39,185 nucleotides of DNA, taken from positions 1 to 39,185 of the forward strand of contig JABVXV010000456.1 of the NCBI GenBank assembly GCA_013365325.1, in the 5' to 3' direction. Below the pieces are notes generated by a model. The model saw only the letters and a list, made by a program, of their open reading frames with translations, was not told where the DNA came from and made no database searches. This document shows positions 1 through 12,766 of the stretch, piece after piece. The position numbers and the translations under genes are program-made. Position 1 is the stretch's first letter, and each line of letters starts with the position of its first letter. Source of the stretch: Dipetalonema caudispina (Eukaryota > Nematoda > Chromadorea > Rhabditida > Onchocercidae).

Positions 1-259
<259 letters not shown>

Positions 260-942
260 TTATTATTTTGAAATGAAGTCATCAACGTGAGAAACATTTT
301 TAAAATATTTTTAGAGTTGAATGGTCACTCGAAGCCACTTCTTGTCAACATTTTCTTTTCTAAAAGGAACAGAATTATCGTTCTCGTTAAGTTAAAAATA
401 AAATTTTATTTGAAACATTACTACATGTCGAAAATTGTTGATATTACCACATAACTGGGATAAAAGGCTACCGCATCCCTAAATACTGCAACAGATGCAT
501 ATATAATGCATAAGTAAACAGTTGTAAACAACTCAAAAATAACCAATTGAAGGAAGAGGTCAGAGAACAAAATTGTGTTTTTCTCATTTTCCACAATATT
601 TCCCAAGCTACTTTTCTGGATTTCCTCTTAAGCAATGCAATATAATCATTCTTCCTTCATTAAAGAATATTCATTCCTCTCAATTGTATTCTCTAAAATT
701 AATCTAAATACCTTATTATAGTAATAATCCATCTAGATGTTGTAAACATATCCATACTTAACTAACCCTTTTCATTGTAGTGCTAATCATTAAGTGTAAT
801 TATTATGCTATAATAATGCCAAGTATAATTTATTTGATTTAAATAATCCATGCGTAATTTTTTTCAATTAAAATCAAAAATTGACTGTTATAGTTATGGT
901 GATAATAAATATTTCTTCATCTCTGTTCCGGACTACACGTAT

Positions 943-1010
943 TGACGTCATTTTGGATGACAGCCAGAGTAAGGAAGAGCATTTGAAAGCTACAGGCCCT
1001 ATTGGATGAT
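943..1010 (+). promoter_or_regulatory. Candidate promoter: CRE and inverted CCAAT box
   Basis: A perfect palindromic cAMP-response element, TGACGTCA, lies at 943-950. About 55 bases later there is ATTGG (reverse of CCAAT) near 1003, inside a short stretch richer in G and C than its surroundings. Both lie about 0.8 kb upstream of the first clear coding exon of the AMPK gamma gene. The motifs are seen directly. That they act as a promoter for that gene is inference. Confidence 0.4.
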
Positions 1011-1183
1011 GGGTATTTGTTTACAACTTTCCCGAAGTGCAGTAAGTTGTCGATCAGAGATTAGTGTCGGTGCAGCAATGTGCCACTACTGATATGTTCT
1101 CCAATTTTCACCATTATTATTTTCGTAGTTTTCTTCATCACTCCATGTTTGAAGCACTGTCTGTCAACTTCCTGCAAACAGTT

Positions 1184-1389
1184 GCTACTGTCATTGTCAT
1201 TGTTGTTGTGGTATTGTTGTTATTGTCATTGTTATTGTTGTTGTTGTTATTGTATTGTTGTCGCTTTTGTCGCTTTATGATTTTTAGTCGTAATTACTGG
1301 CTAATAGAAATGAGCAATAGTGCTAATAATGACAAAAATAGCTTATCTGGATAGATATTTCATCCAACTTCTTGTTTAATTTTTTCTCT

Positions 1390-1424
<35 letters not shown>
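1184..1424. repeat. TTG/TTA-rich simple sequence and A31 tract
   Basis: From about 1184 to 1262 the sequence is a degenerate run of TTG, TTA and GTC ATT triplets. At 1394-1424 there is an uninterrupted run of 31 A. The triplet run gives an open frame that would encode poly-Val/Leu, but this is a by-product of the repeat. Confidence 0.8.
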
Positions 1425-1425
<1 letters not shown>

Positions 1426-1765
1426 GATGGAAAGATTTTCCCTATCGAAAAAAATTCAACGATTTCTTTTTCGCATGCTATACTCAATTTATTTCTTTCG
1501 TTATTAATTTTATCCTCATCTTTTACCGCAATTTTGTCACTGTTTTAATCGTTTCATTTATTACTACAATTATTTGTTTTCAAGTATAATTAGTGGTTAG
1601 AAGGTTGAAATTCAAAACTTTATCCTTTTAATTTGACAGTCGCTACTGTTGTTGTTGTTGTTTTATGAATTCGATGATGTCATCTTGCGTCGCTTATCAG
1701 CAATTAAGAAAATATTTCTACTCGTTAATGTAATTGTTCAGCGGTTACCCTTTATCGGCATCATA

Positions 1766-4700
1766 ATGGCCATGAATGTTTATTATCATTGTGATGACGA
1801 TACTGTTGATTCCGCTCATTCAAATGATGGTGAATCGTCGCGTAAAAATTCCAACTGTCTCAGTGAGCTTCGTCAGTTCGTTAAACGAAGAAAAAATACC
1901 GGAAAAGTGAGTGAGCTATTTATTGGTTTTTTTTTCTGTCACTTTTCATATATGTTCATTTAAATATTGAAACAAAATGGCATCAAATACTTGTCAATTT
2001 ATCAGGTACCACTATGTCATCAATTAGCTCGTTCATTACCAAATGAATCAATTAGTGGACGTAAAATTTCAACGGGTAGTCAATTCTTTGAAATGGAAAA
2101 ATGGGATGGGAAACACGACAAAGCACCATCAAGATGTTTTAGCGTTCCAGAAAAGGTACATAATATCTGGTAGATTTTTTTCTATTAAATTCATTTATAA
2201 TTTTCTATAACTCGTCTACCTATTTGTCAGTCTATTGATGTGTATTTATATTCGTTTTATCAATGTTATTTCATCTTTGGTTTAATAAATGCATTGTCTT
2301 AGATTCATATATTCATGGGACTGAAGTTCAGAGCGTGTTATGAGAATAGGATATTACCTTCGACTTAGGTTCAATTGAACTTCCATTAGTTGCAAATGAT
2401 TTTTCTAGATTTTTGTTCAAATATATCCGCTTAGTACAAAAAAAAGTCCAAGAAAGGCTCCAAGAAATTTAAATTTGGCTTTTTAATCATTATGAGGCCT
2501 CTGAAAAGGATTCAGTTACGATTGAAATGTGTTTAAGAGTGAGTTTGATGCGAACACTAAAACGAAACTATTGGACTACCGAAATTTATTTCTGCAAGAA
2601 AATTTTGATTTAGATTCGTAATGAGGGTAAGGAGGCCAAGCCTTAATTCCTTTTTTAACGATAAGAAACGAATCTAAGATTATGAGAATGTCTTTTTATA
2701 TTAATTCATTATGTTCCATAATAGAAGGAATATGGAATTAAATAACTTCCTTTTTCCCTGCCTTACTTTCGAAGAGCCTGGCGATTGAGAAATTGCACTG
2801 AGGTGAGTTTTTAAGGCCACAGCCTTAATTATTGCTTGCAAAGATTCTGAAAGAAAATTATTGTCTTGATGAAAAGATCTGAAAGATAAAGTCTGAGTCT
2901 TCGATTTTTTTTCTTTCTAAAAATTAACCTAATTTCCCTAATTTCATCTGCATCCTAATAATTCCTAAAAAATTATAATTGATCGAAACATTTTCATTGT
3001 CGATTTGATAAAACTGAAATTTTCTTCTAGCTACATTCAAAAACTCATTCAAACTTAAGGAAGTATCAATCAAGGGCATAATTTAGGATTATGTGATACT
3101 GCGCCAATCTCGGGAACGTCAGCTGGAGGTTGTTGCTGCATTTGGTGTGTCTTACTCTGTGCAAAATAAATAGCTGTGTAAATGAGAAGATTAAAAGATT
3201 AAGCTCTCTTTCTAGAACAAAATCTCAGGGGAGTCGATATTGCGAGGGCGTTCAAGTCAAGAAAAGAAGATGAAGATATCATTTGTCCTTACCACCCTTC
3301 GGTAACTGCTGGCACTTCTTCTGATCCTTAACCTGCCCAAAAACTTAGAAAAACGAAATGAAAATATATTAAATCTCAGCATTTATATGTTTCGATATCC
3401 ATCTGCATATTGCAGATAGGCACACGGATCCTTATAAGCAATATATGCAATCTTTGTTATGTTACGATTTAGCACCAGTCCATGGATCAACTCTGCTGAT
3501 TGATGGTGATCTTCCGGTAAGTTTCACTGCTGAATTTGCAACACTCAACTTTTGCTTGCAAGTTTCACTGACAACTGAGAAAATGACAGATCTTTTTCAT
3601 TCCTTTTGGACATTCTGCACATTTCATATAATCGAACCAATGGATTCCAGATGCGTAAATCATTGCTAGCTCTTTATCAGTCGGGACACGATGCGGCTGT
3701 GGTAATCAGTTCAATTGCACATGAGCCGATAGGTATGATAACTGTTACTGATTGTCTTCGTGCAATCGTTCTTACTCTCAGTATCGATTCTGAAATAGGT
3801 GATCGTCCGGTTCGCGATTTCATCGAAGTATATGGCAGGAAAAAACTTATCACCGCAACTGTTAATATGTCGTTAGTGACCTTACTTGTTTCTAATTTCT
3901 TTCTGTAATCGATTTGATACTTCGGTTGATAAGAGAATCATTCTAGTTTTTCAAACTTTTTCTTTCCGGTAATTTCATCTTGAATTATATTTCATATTTC
4001 GTTTTTACATTGCAGTGTTTGGGATGCAGCTAGGTTGTTTTGCCTCAATCATGTTCATCGTATACCTATATTTCAAACTGATGAAAGCGATCTGTTCACT
4101 GATATCCTCTATATGTTATCTCTGCGACGAATTTTCGACGAAACTATTATCAAATTGGTTAATAAATTTTTACTTTTTTAAAAAATTTCTCTCAATTTTT
4201 GAAAGAAACCTTTGTAACAGGTGAAGAAAAAAGCATAACACCGTGGGAAGTGATATTCAGTGATCATTATTATCTGGTTTTCTGTGTTTCTTTCTATCTT
4301 TTACAATTTATTGAATTTTTATATCGAAAATATTTCAGATAGAGCCAAGTTTTTCATTGGCTCCTCATATAAAGCACCGAACATTGCTCGATTCCGGTGT
4401 TGGCACGTGGGAGAATATTGTTACGGTTGGTCTTTTTGTCATTCGCAGTTACACTTTCAAATTATACTGACATGAAAATGTAAATTGTTGATAATTGTAT
4501 TGTAAGAGAATGAATGAAAATTTTTCGATCTGGTCGAGAATAGGATTGAATTTTTTCAACTCTTCGCCTATTTACTGTCATAACATAATACCAAATGTGT
4601 GATTTTTAGAGGTGAATTTTGAATTTGTAGTTTGCTTTAAAGTTGAGAGCTGTCATTTTTGTTGGCTTTCTTTTTTCTGGGATAAGAAAGGCTTTAATCA

Positions 4701-5536
4701 GTAATGAGGGATGCTGGGTGGCAACAATTGATTTCTGCTTTGCCAAATCAAAGTTTCAGATCACAAATAGCGCATGTTGTGGTGAAGTAATTGACAAACT
4801 TCTAACGGAGAAATTATCATGCATTGCTGTGGTTAATGAGCACAATATGGTGATCGGAAAAATCAGCAAAAATGATATCATGCGTGAGCTTGTAGAACAG
4901 TCCAATAATTATCTGGAAATTGTTAATGTACCTGTCAAGGTTATTCACAATTTATTCAAATATTTAGATGCGGAAATTTGAATTCCAACTGCTGGGGAGC
5001 ATTGATAACTTTTTTAAGCCTACGAGAAAGGACCACTGCACTACTGTTTTTAATCTTCTGTTCTATGTCTGAATGCTAAAGTTACTTCAGCAAATTTTGC
5101 TGACATACTAAAAAGCCCTGTGATTATCATCCAAAGTACTGCTCCTGGTCCTCCTGTTGAAATTGCAATTGCAACATCAGCGACACTTCCAAGACCTACT
5201 GTGCTTGAAAGTGCTGTTATAAATGTCTGAAGATGTATGGCTTAACATATTCATGGCTTAGTTGAGGTTTATAAGAAAATTGTAAGCTATATTATATCTC
5301 ATATTTAATCTGTTAAAATAGTTAATAACAATTTCTAGAATGTTTATCGTGTTCCACCATTTGGTCGTCCAACTCATACCGTATACGAAGGGATCGCTTT
5401 GTTGTTATCATCTGATGATCAATGTCTATTTATTGTTGATTGCAATCAACATGTTATGGCTGTTATTGCCTTTACCGATATTATGGATTATATTTTAAAT
5501 TCGAGTGATATCAATCACAAAATTAGTGCTAGCTAA
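1766..5536 (+). CDS. AMP-activated protein kinase gamma subunit-like (CBS domains)
   Basis: Regulatory nucleotide-sensing subunit of the heterotrimeric AMPK energy sensor, in a divergent paralogue. Exons: 1766-1906, 2006-2155, 3216-3301, 3420-3516, 3651-3871, 4016-4157, 4339-4425, 4760-4939, 5339-5536; phases close to about 433 aa. The first roughly 100 residues are a polar, low-conservation extension. CBS1 carries GMITVTD, CBS2 HVHRIPIF followed by LRRIF, CBS3 GKISKND, CBS4 MAVIAFTD, so the nucleotide-contacting Asp positions of CBS1, 3 and 4 and the His-Arg of CBS2 are present. In CBS4 the usual His-Arg appears to be Gln-Cys (DDQCLFIV). The start is uncertain: 1766 is the first in-frame ATG, but an acceptor at about 1638 leaves room for an upstream coding exon. 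Family assignment is strong from motif order; paralogue identity is not resolved. Confidence 0.85.
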
Positions 5537-7233
5537 ATAAGAGCCTTACAAATGTGTTAATTGTATAATATACTTACTTACATATCAATTATAGAATATG
5601 CTACAGTTACGGCATGCCAGTGTTTGTTTAAGTTGAGTAGAGCCAAGTATTGATTGTCAAATATTGATTTGCTACATCTATTCATCTCTTCTGCTGATCT
5701 GCTAATCAAATAATTTTTTTGAATTGTTTTAAAAATTTTTGCACAAAAATTGTTATTTTTTCATGAACCATTTGTTCGCCTTTTTTGCAAATTTTTTTTC
5801 CAAAAATTGTATAGTTTCTCATCTTCCCGAGTGTATCAATTTACAATTATTACGTTATATATCAGTATAATTATTACTTTATACTAATTATTTAACAAAG
5901 ATGAAGTATGATATACGTTAAGTTTATTGAAGTTAAAGGAGACGTAGAATTTACCAACATTTTAATCTTTTATGAAGTGATGCTTTCTGTTTTTTGCTAG
6001 TTTCTAGCTTTTCATATGTTCATTGATTCGATTCGAATTGCACCGATATGGTTGTACGGGTTTTTAATTAAAATGATAATTTCCTTCTCAATGTTACTAA
6101 TCAATTAACTTTTGGTATCTCTCTAATCATCTTTCTTTTAAATCACTTACTTCTCTTCTTCGTACAAATATTTCTGCTCATCATTTTCAATTAAATTATT
6201 TACTGTTTCTATTAACTTTAAGATTTCTTTTAGTTTGTCTATTTCAAAAAGATTTTCCTCAAAAATTATTTCCACGATACGTGTATTCTACTAGTGAAGA
6301 ATAGCATAAAATCAAAAATTAAATATTTAGCTGGAAATTCATTTCAGTAATTCATCTATCATATAACGCAATTTCTTTGTATAGGAGCAGAAAGGTAGAA
6401 AGTTTACTTACTGCCCAAATCATTCTCAGGTATGATCTTCCATCCTCATATTATATTTCATTTATTAATTGGATAAAAACACTGTTTTTTGTGTCTTCAC
6501 ACAAACATGCAAAAAGTTATCCAATGCAATGGAACTAATACAGGAAACTGGATAGAAATAGGAAAAAAGGCAGTGAACTATGACCTTCCACAATTGCTTT
6601 TTTGTCCACGTGATAATCAGCTCATGTATTACAGTTAAAGAGCGAAATGACGAAGACTTTTGGTTCAAAAGGCTAAGGCTCTTGGCCTTGAATACACTTT
6701 AACGGTGCTATTAGCCTATTTCATCTAGCACATATTACACTTCTCTCATTAATTATAGAGTTCCACACCAAATAGGACTGGCTCTCTTGAAGAGATATGA
6801 AGATAAAGAGAAGAATTTCAGCAGAGATATTCTATCCATTCAACTTTATCAGCTGATAAAACAACCATGAGAATTGAAATTGGAACTTTTAAATTTTAAA
6901 TTTGTATTTGAAATATGTACGACATTCGTGAATCACACGGAGAATTTGTTAGCAAGAGAAAACAAGAGGTTGCTATTGTTAGAGGATACCAATGACCGAA
7001 TATATCATTCCTCGATCATACCGTGATTTGTAATATATCCTGATGGAATACTCGGAATGAGTGAGAAGGCGAGACTCTCATAAATTATACACCTTCAAGT
7101 TCTTCATAATTCCATCTGGGTTTAGATTCAAATTGCGGGAGTCTTAATTAATTTGTTTCGGGTTGTCTGTTCTTGTGATTATTATGTCTGTTCTCGATGG
7201 TTTAGAGTAGTTTTGATGATTTGTAAATTTTAG
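5537..7233. other. Intergenic, no gene seen
   Basis: AT-rich spacer between the AMPK gamma gene and the golgin gene. Open frames here are short, lack usable splice sites and are not convincing. The golgin transcript probably begins after the acceptor TTTTAG at 7228-7233, which is 16 bases before its ATG. That position would suit trans-splicing or a 5' UTR intron. Confidence 0.6.
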
Positions 7234-7249
7234 GAAAGAACTGAAACAA

Positions 7250-10200
7250 ATGAGTGGCACGTTGATAGACGTGTCCGCATCAACTAGTGGAACTGTAACA
7301 CCACGATCAAAGGTGAGTGATGAGAGGTTCGGCTTGGGATTTACGTGATGGCAGTCTGGAAAAGGTTAGTCACACTGCCAGTACGTGAGAAAAGGATTTC
7401 TACATCTTAGAAACAATCACTTTTTTTTTTTTTTTTTTTTTGCAAAAAAGCAATGATAGGTTACTATTATAAAGATAATGAGAGATAGATCCTTCATGGA
7501 TCCCTTAGTAATCTCGTACCAACGGTGTCTGTCGTATCCGTTTGTTTTCTTTTGGAACGAAATTTTAGAAAAACTGAAAGATAATAAATTTCAGGTCGAT
7601 GCCCTCTCACGAGATGATTTGATCCGTTTCGTCAAGAAACAAATTGATAAATTGAAAACTGCCAAGTGTGAAAATGAAAGGCTCAAAACTGAATTGGCAG
7701 AAGTGCAGAAAGATTTCACTGTATGCTGACATTCCATTAAATGATTTTATATTTTAATTGCATTAATTCATGTCATTTTTCGTCAACCATAACGTTGCCT
7801 TTTCTGTTGTGCTTCATCTACGGATAATTCTTTTGAAGCAGTGTAGATATCTTTCATTCTGTAACCATTTACTCCGTTTACTTTGGTAAGATGGTCTGTT
7901 TATGCTAGAATTATTCTAAATTATAAATTTACTGACAGGATAGGGACCCGTAAATAGTTGTTCAAGTTATCTTCGCTCTACGTTTCAAATTGTTTCAGGA
8001 ATTTGAAGGGAAGCTGCGTGATGAACAAGAAAAAAGCGCGGAAAAAACAGTGGAAATTCAACAGTTAAACGAAGTTAATTTTGAGATTTTTTTTGACGTT
8101 CGTAGTCGTAAATGCATAAATAACGGTATAATTAAATGTCCCCAATGTTTTTGGGATATTAATGATCCTGCATATGAGAATATTCGCCAACGATATCAGC
8201 TACATTTAGAAGGAAAATATAATTTGGATGTCGTATTTCACATTTCAACGAACTAGGAATTTTTTCGTCTCATTTTCCTCTATATACATTGCTACAGTTA
8301 AGAGACTTAATAAAAAAGTCTTCGCCAAAGAAGTAATCTTAAAGTCATAGAAAAAAGGAACTCTTAACGACCCAAATGGGAATCTTTTTCGTATTTCATT
8401 TAACATTTTTCAGAAATGTTGTGATCTAAGAATGGAATGCTCGGGATTGACGCAACAACTTGAAAAGCTAAAAACGAAGTTGGGAGAACTACAGGTGAAA
8501 CTTCAGTGTTTTTCCAAAATTTGATTAGTAGACAGTGTTTGATCAATTAAATACCTCTTCGTTTGCAGTTCTTCAACGGAAAGAGGAGAAAAATTGGGAA
8601 AAAACCGGAAAGTAACTTGTAAGATTACGATGTACGGGAATTTTCTGAAAATATTAAGAGATTTATTTTTCAGAAAATAGACGGAGAAGCTGAATCAAAT
8701 AAACTTAGCAATGAATCGGATGATAGTGACGAAATTCCCGTCCATATAGTTCAGTTACAAGATGAGTTGGCTTCAATAAAGGATTTGCTTCGAAAACAAA
8801 CGGAAGAATGTGATAAGGTATTTTTTTAAGCAGGATATTTATCATCTTCAAATTCAGTTTCTTTCTGAATAATTCTGACGACTCCCAATTATCAAACTTC
8901 TGAATATCACTTTGAATCGATTTGCACATTAATTCTTCCAGCAAACGAAAGAAAAAGAAAAACTGACAGTTACAGTGGCTGAATTGCGTTCGTCATTGGA
9001 TGATGCGTATACACAACTCGAGTCTTATAAAGAGGTTATTTGTTTTACTTTTTTATTTAGTTACTTCATCGAGCTCTGGTGCGGAAGAATTTGACGGGTT
9101 TTTTATTGGGAAAACGTGGAATAATCAATTCTCTGAAATCAGGCTTCCATATCTAGTCCATTTATTAATTGGAGGTCAATTCGTTAATTTTTCATTAACT
9201 CTATAACTTCCCCTAATCATTATTAAATTGCAATTTACTTTTGCAATCTTGGAACTTTTTGATATATTAGACCTCATTTATTCGAGCCAAAAACTTAAAG
9301 CATGATTTAAACGTGTAAAATAATCTTTTCTACTGGATGCAGAAAAAAAGCGTGGAAAATGTGATCACATTAGAAATGGCCGATTTCGAGAAAACAGTTG
9401 AACGACTGCAAAAAGAACTTAAAGCAATAAATCTCGAAAAACATTCACTGCGGTCAGAGTTAGAGGCATCTGTGGAGGAAATGAACAATATTCGTGAAGA
9501 AAAAGCTCTCCTCAGCGATAACATTACAGAACTGAATGGTGTCCTCAAAAAGTTGAAGGAAGAAATGGAAGGCAAATTTTTTTTTTCTGATTTTGATAGT
9601 ATGTCTTCTGTTCTCCAGAATTACATATTATATATCGAGTATAATAGTGATTGTTACGAAAAAAAAGTGATTGTGCTCATCTGTATCACTTATCTCATTT
9701 CAGAAAAAAAGACGGAACTTGCCTTACATGAAAAAGAACGGAAAGATTTGACGGAACAACTTCAGGAACAGATTTCTGCTCGAAACAAGGAACGAGATCA
9801 ACTGATAACAGTGATTGGAGTAAACGAGGAGAAAATTGGAAATTTGGAGGCATTGAATGCATCATTAAATCGGCAATTGTTATCACTTTCTTCTCAACGT
9901 GAATCATTACAACGACAGTTTGATGATCTCTCTGAAGAGTATTCAACTTTCAAGGTGAAATTATCGGATCGAACTAAACACTTCAAGATTTCAAACTGCG
10001 ATTTTTTTTTCGTGTTAACATTTCAATTTGATATGATTTGCTGGAGAAATCATAATTATAGACGAGAGCCCTCTATGTGTTAGAACAGAAGAAAAGTGAC
10101 GATGATGAACGTGCGAAGGGAGAAATTGAAATATTAGAGGAAACGATTCGACAGCAGAAGAGGACAATTGACAGTTTGACGTAAACTTTTGGTTATACTT

Positions 10201-12766
10201 CTTAATTTTACTTGAACCACCTCCTCTGAACGTTCGTGTCATCGAGATTACAAAATTTAGGAAACGAAGGTACCTGAACTTTTAAAATCATAACAGTTTC
10301 GCCTGCTTTCAGCAATTCACATCGTATGTTACAAGGTGAACTTGATTCCTCATCGGGACATGTTAGAACACTGTCCACCGAAATATCGAATTTACAGCGA
10401 CAGCTCAACACTGCCACTGAATCCTACAAAAAGGAGCAAGTTATTCACTCGCTTTTATCCTTCGTATTGTCTGACAGTTCTCCACTATTCAAATATTATT
10501 TTTGTTGTTATAAAATCGTGTCTAGCAGAAACCGCTAAAAAATTTTAACCTTCACAAAACAACATATTATCTTTCAGAAGCATACTTCACTGTTTTTCTG
10601 AATGAACTGAAAAATCATGCAGCTAATCCCAAAAACCTTGTATACCTCGTAATTCTAGGTTGTCGGAACAACGGCAAGAATTCGAATTACGATTTGCTTC
10701 CGAAACAAAGCTGAATAATGAACTATTAGCTCAAATTGATGCAAGTTCTATTTCACATAAGCAGGAAAAGGAGAATCTGTTGATTACTGCACGACAGGAA
10801 CGTGAAGGCTTAGAAGAAGAAATGGAATGTTTAAGACGTACGTTAAATGAAGAAGTGATGCGACGAAAAGAGATGGAAAAGATTCAAATAGCAATGGCTG
10901 CGCAAAATGTAGCTATCCAGTTACAAAGACCTTCCGGCGACATTTTGCCATCCAGGTCTGAAAAATTATGGTAATCCAGATGTGATTGGTAGTACGAGCC
11001 TTATTTGTTATTGTTAAAATGATTTGCCGTTTTGTCAAGTTAAATGAAGACATGATCGATTTAGTGAGTTTGAAAAACAAAAGGTTTATTAGTATTGAAA
11101 GCATTGACGAAATTTCTTACATAATCTATAGCTCTATAGTACACTTTTTTATACATTCTATTCATTTAAAATCAATAATTTGTCCAAAAATATCTATTGT
11201 AGCACTTACTTGGTTCGATCATCAATAGAGGCTGCAGATGCAGCAGACAAAGATGCAAAAAATGATGACAATGAGGAAAAATGCGAAGAAAAATCATTGG
11301 AAGAAGTAATTTATGGAGAATCTGAAGAAGTGGTTATAACTGACATTTGGAATCAGCCAGATAGTTCGGTAACAGGGCATGCTGCTATTCAAATGATTAC
11401 CAGACAAGTTCGATTATGCTTTAGCTAAAGTTTTTGATCCATGAAGCAAATGAGCATTTTTTCAGAGCATTCGTGATTATTTCACCTAATGTTGAAGCAG
11501 GAAAAGTTTGGTTTGATGTGTTAAGCTTATTTCACTTTCATTATAATTTGCCTTGCAATGGAATGGAGGGCTTCTCAGACTCCGTAATGATATATTGGCA
11601 CTCAGAAAACATTTCTGAAAAAGAAGCTTATAAAAGGTGTATCTGATTAATACATAATTTATAAAATCTGGTTTAGTTAGAACATACGCGAGAGCTTTTG
11701 AATGAAAGCGAAGCAACGAATGCAAGATTGGTAGAACAAACGAAACTTTTGAAGGAAGAGATTCGCAGAATGGAACGTGATCGGGAACGTGAGAATCATT
11801 TGGCCAATACTGAATATCTGAAAAATGTTATCATGAAGGTAAGCGAAATTTGAGCATGATTTAAGTGTAGGTCTATGAGTTCTAATACGAAATTTAAATC
11901 GTTGATTTTTCATCTGATGTTCGATTTTCTGCTTTTGCCGCAGATGCTTTCATTGTTGTTTTTCACGGAAGCAATATTACGACTTGACCTCATGTGCCAG
12001 CTAGGTCTTTTGGGGCAGCTTTTCGAAACCTGATTCCATGATATCCCATAAATCCACTGCATATATCCATCCCTGTAAATCCAAATATTGCTTTAGTAGC
12101 CGTATTGCCACTGCAACAGTGATGTATTGCCATGCTTATATGACATTTAACATTTCCTGTCCAGATGTTTTGAGAAGGAATTATGATTTTTGCTAGTTCA
12201 TTGCACCAGAAAAAGTTACTGACGAACGAGGCCATTTGATACCAGTTCTGACAACAATGTTGAAATTAAGCAACGACGAAGTGAATTTACTCAATCAGGT
12301 GGCTGAAGGTACATTTTTCATCTTTTGTTAATCTTTGAAAGTTAAAATTGAAGTATTTTTGAAAATTTCCAACAGTGATATGAATTTTTGCTTATTTATT
12401 ACCGGAAGAAATTGAAATCGATCAGAATCCGAATATAATTAGAGGACGTATTGAATATTTGAGAAGTTAGCGAACATTTATCAGATTTTTGCAGTAAATG
12501 CAAATGAAAGTTGCAATACCTGAAATTACGATATCCCAAGAATTCTCAAAGATAGAGTTTTTTGCAATAAATTCAAGTAAAAAAAAAAAAAAAAAACTAA
12601 AACAGAGGTTTACTACAGCGTCATCTGCACTTTTAACCTTCAACTTCCCATCAGTTATCGAACTTCGTAAGTTTAGAAATTAAATCTCTTAATTTTAGCG
12701 GATGTTACAACGAACAAAACGACAACTTCGACTTGGAGAAATTATATTTGGTCTGGCTTATCTTAG
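7250..12766 (+). CDS. GRIP-domain golgin, GCC185/GCC2-like
   Basis: Long coiled-coil tether of the trans-Golgi network that captures endosome-derived vesicles. Sixteen exons give 708 aa in frame: 7250-7312, 7595-7720, 7999-8073, 8414-8494, 8674-8817, 8942-9034, 9343-9571, 9704-9954, 10062-10180, 10313-10439, 10578-10591, 10659-10955, 11203-11368, 11677-11838, 12197-12308, 12699-12766. Near residue 22 the motif LSRDDLIRFVKKQ matches the N-terminus of GCC185. The middle is heptad-rich Glu/Lys/Leu coiled coil with an acidic Ser-Asp patch in exon 5. The C-terminus has NTEYLKNVIMKF and then HLIPVLTTMLKLS, the GRIP core that docks on Golgi small GTPases, and the tail WRNYIWSGLS resembles the vertebrate GCC185 end. 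The protein is much shorter than vertebrate GCC185. Intron 7 begins with GC rather than GT, and exon 11 is a 14-nt microexon. Confidence 0.9.
9572..9703 (+). other. GC-AG intron, open in frame
   Basis: The junction after GAAATGGAAG must fall at GCAAAT for exons 7 and 8 of the golgin gene to join in phase (G plus AA makes Glu). No GT donor fits. The acceptor is ATTTCAG. The 132-nt intron is a multiple of three and has no stop in the reading frame, so retention would insert 44 mostly hydrophobic and aromatic residues into the coiled coil. Confidence 0.7.
10578..10591 (+). other. 14-nt microexon of the golgin gene
   Basis: Exon 10 ends in phase 0 at 10439 and exon 12 starts at 10659 with one leftover base, so they cannot join directly. 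The 14 bases after CTTTCAG at 10571-10577, ended by a GT at 10592, supply exactly the missing phase. They add KHTS plus a split Leu codon, which continues the coiled coil. The donor is weak (GTTTTT), so the assignment rests on phase and heptad continuity. Confidence 0.6.

Noticed and set aside
1064..1354. Open frame with poly-Val/Leu that looks like a membrane segment
   Set aside because: The hydrophobic stretch comes directly from a TTG/TTA/GTC simple repeat. There is no splice link to the AMPK gamma exons and no conserved motif.
5091..5224. Candidate extra exon of the AMPK gamma gene (KSPVIIIQ, PRPTVLES)
   Set aside because: It needs a phase that the previous exon cannot supply. Skipping it joins exons 4760-4939 and 5339-5536 in phase and gives a normal CBS3-CBS4 linker length.
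9330..9946. Minus-strand frames antisense to golgin exons 7 and 8
   Set aside because: Ser/Phe-rich shadows of the Glu/Lys-rich coiled-coil coding strand.
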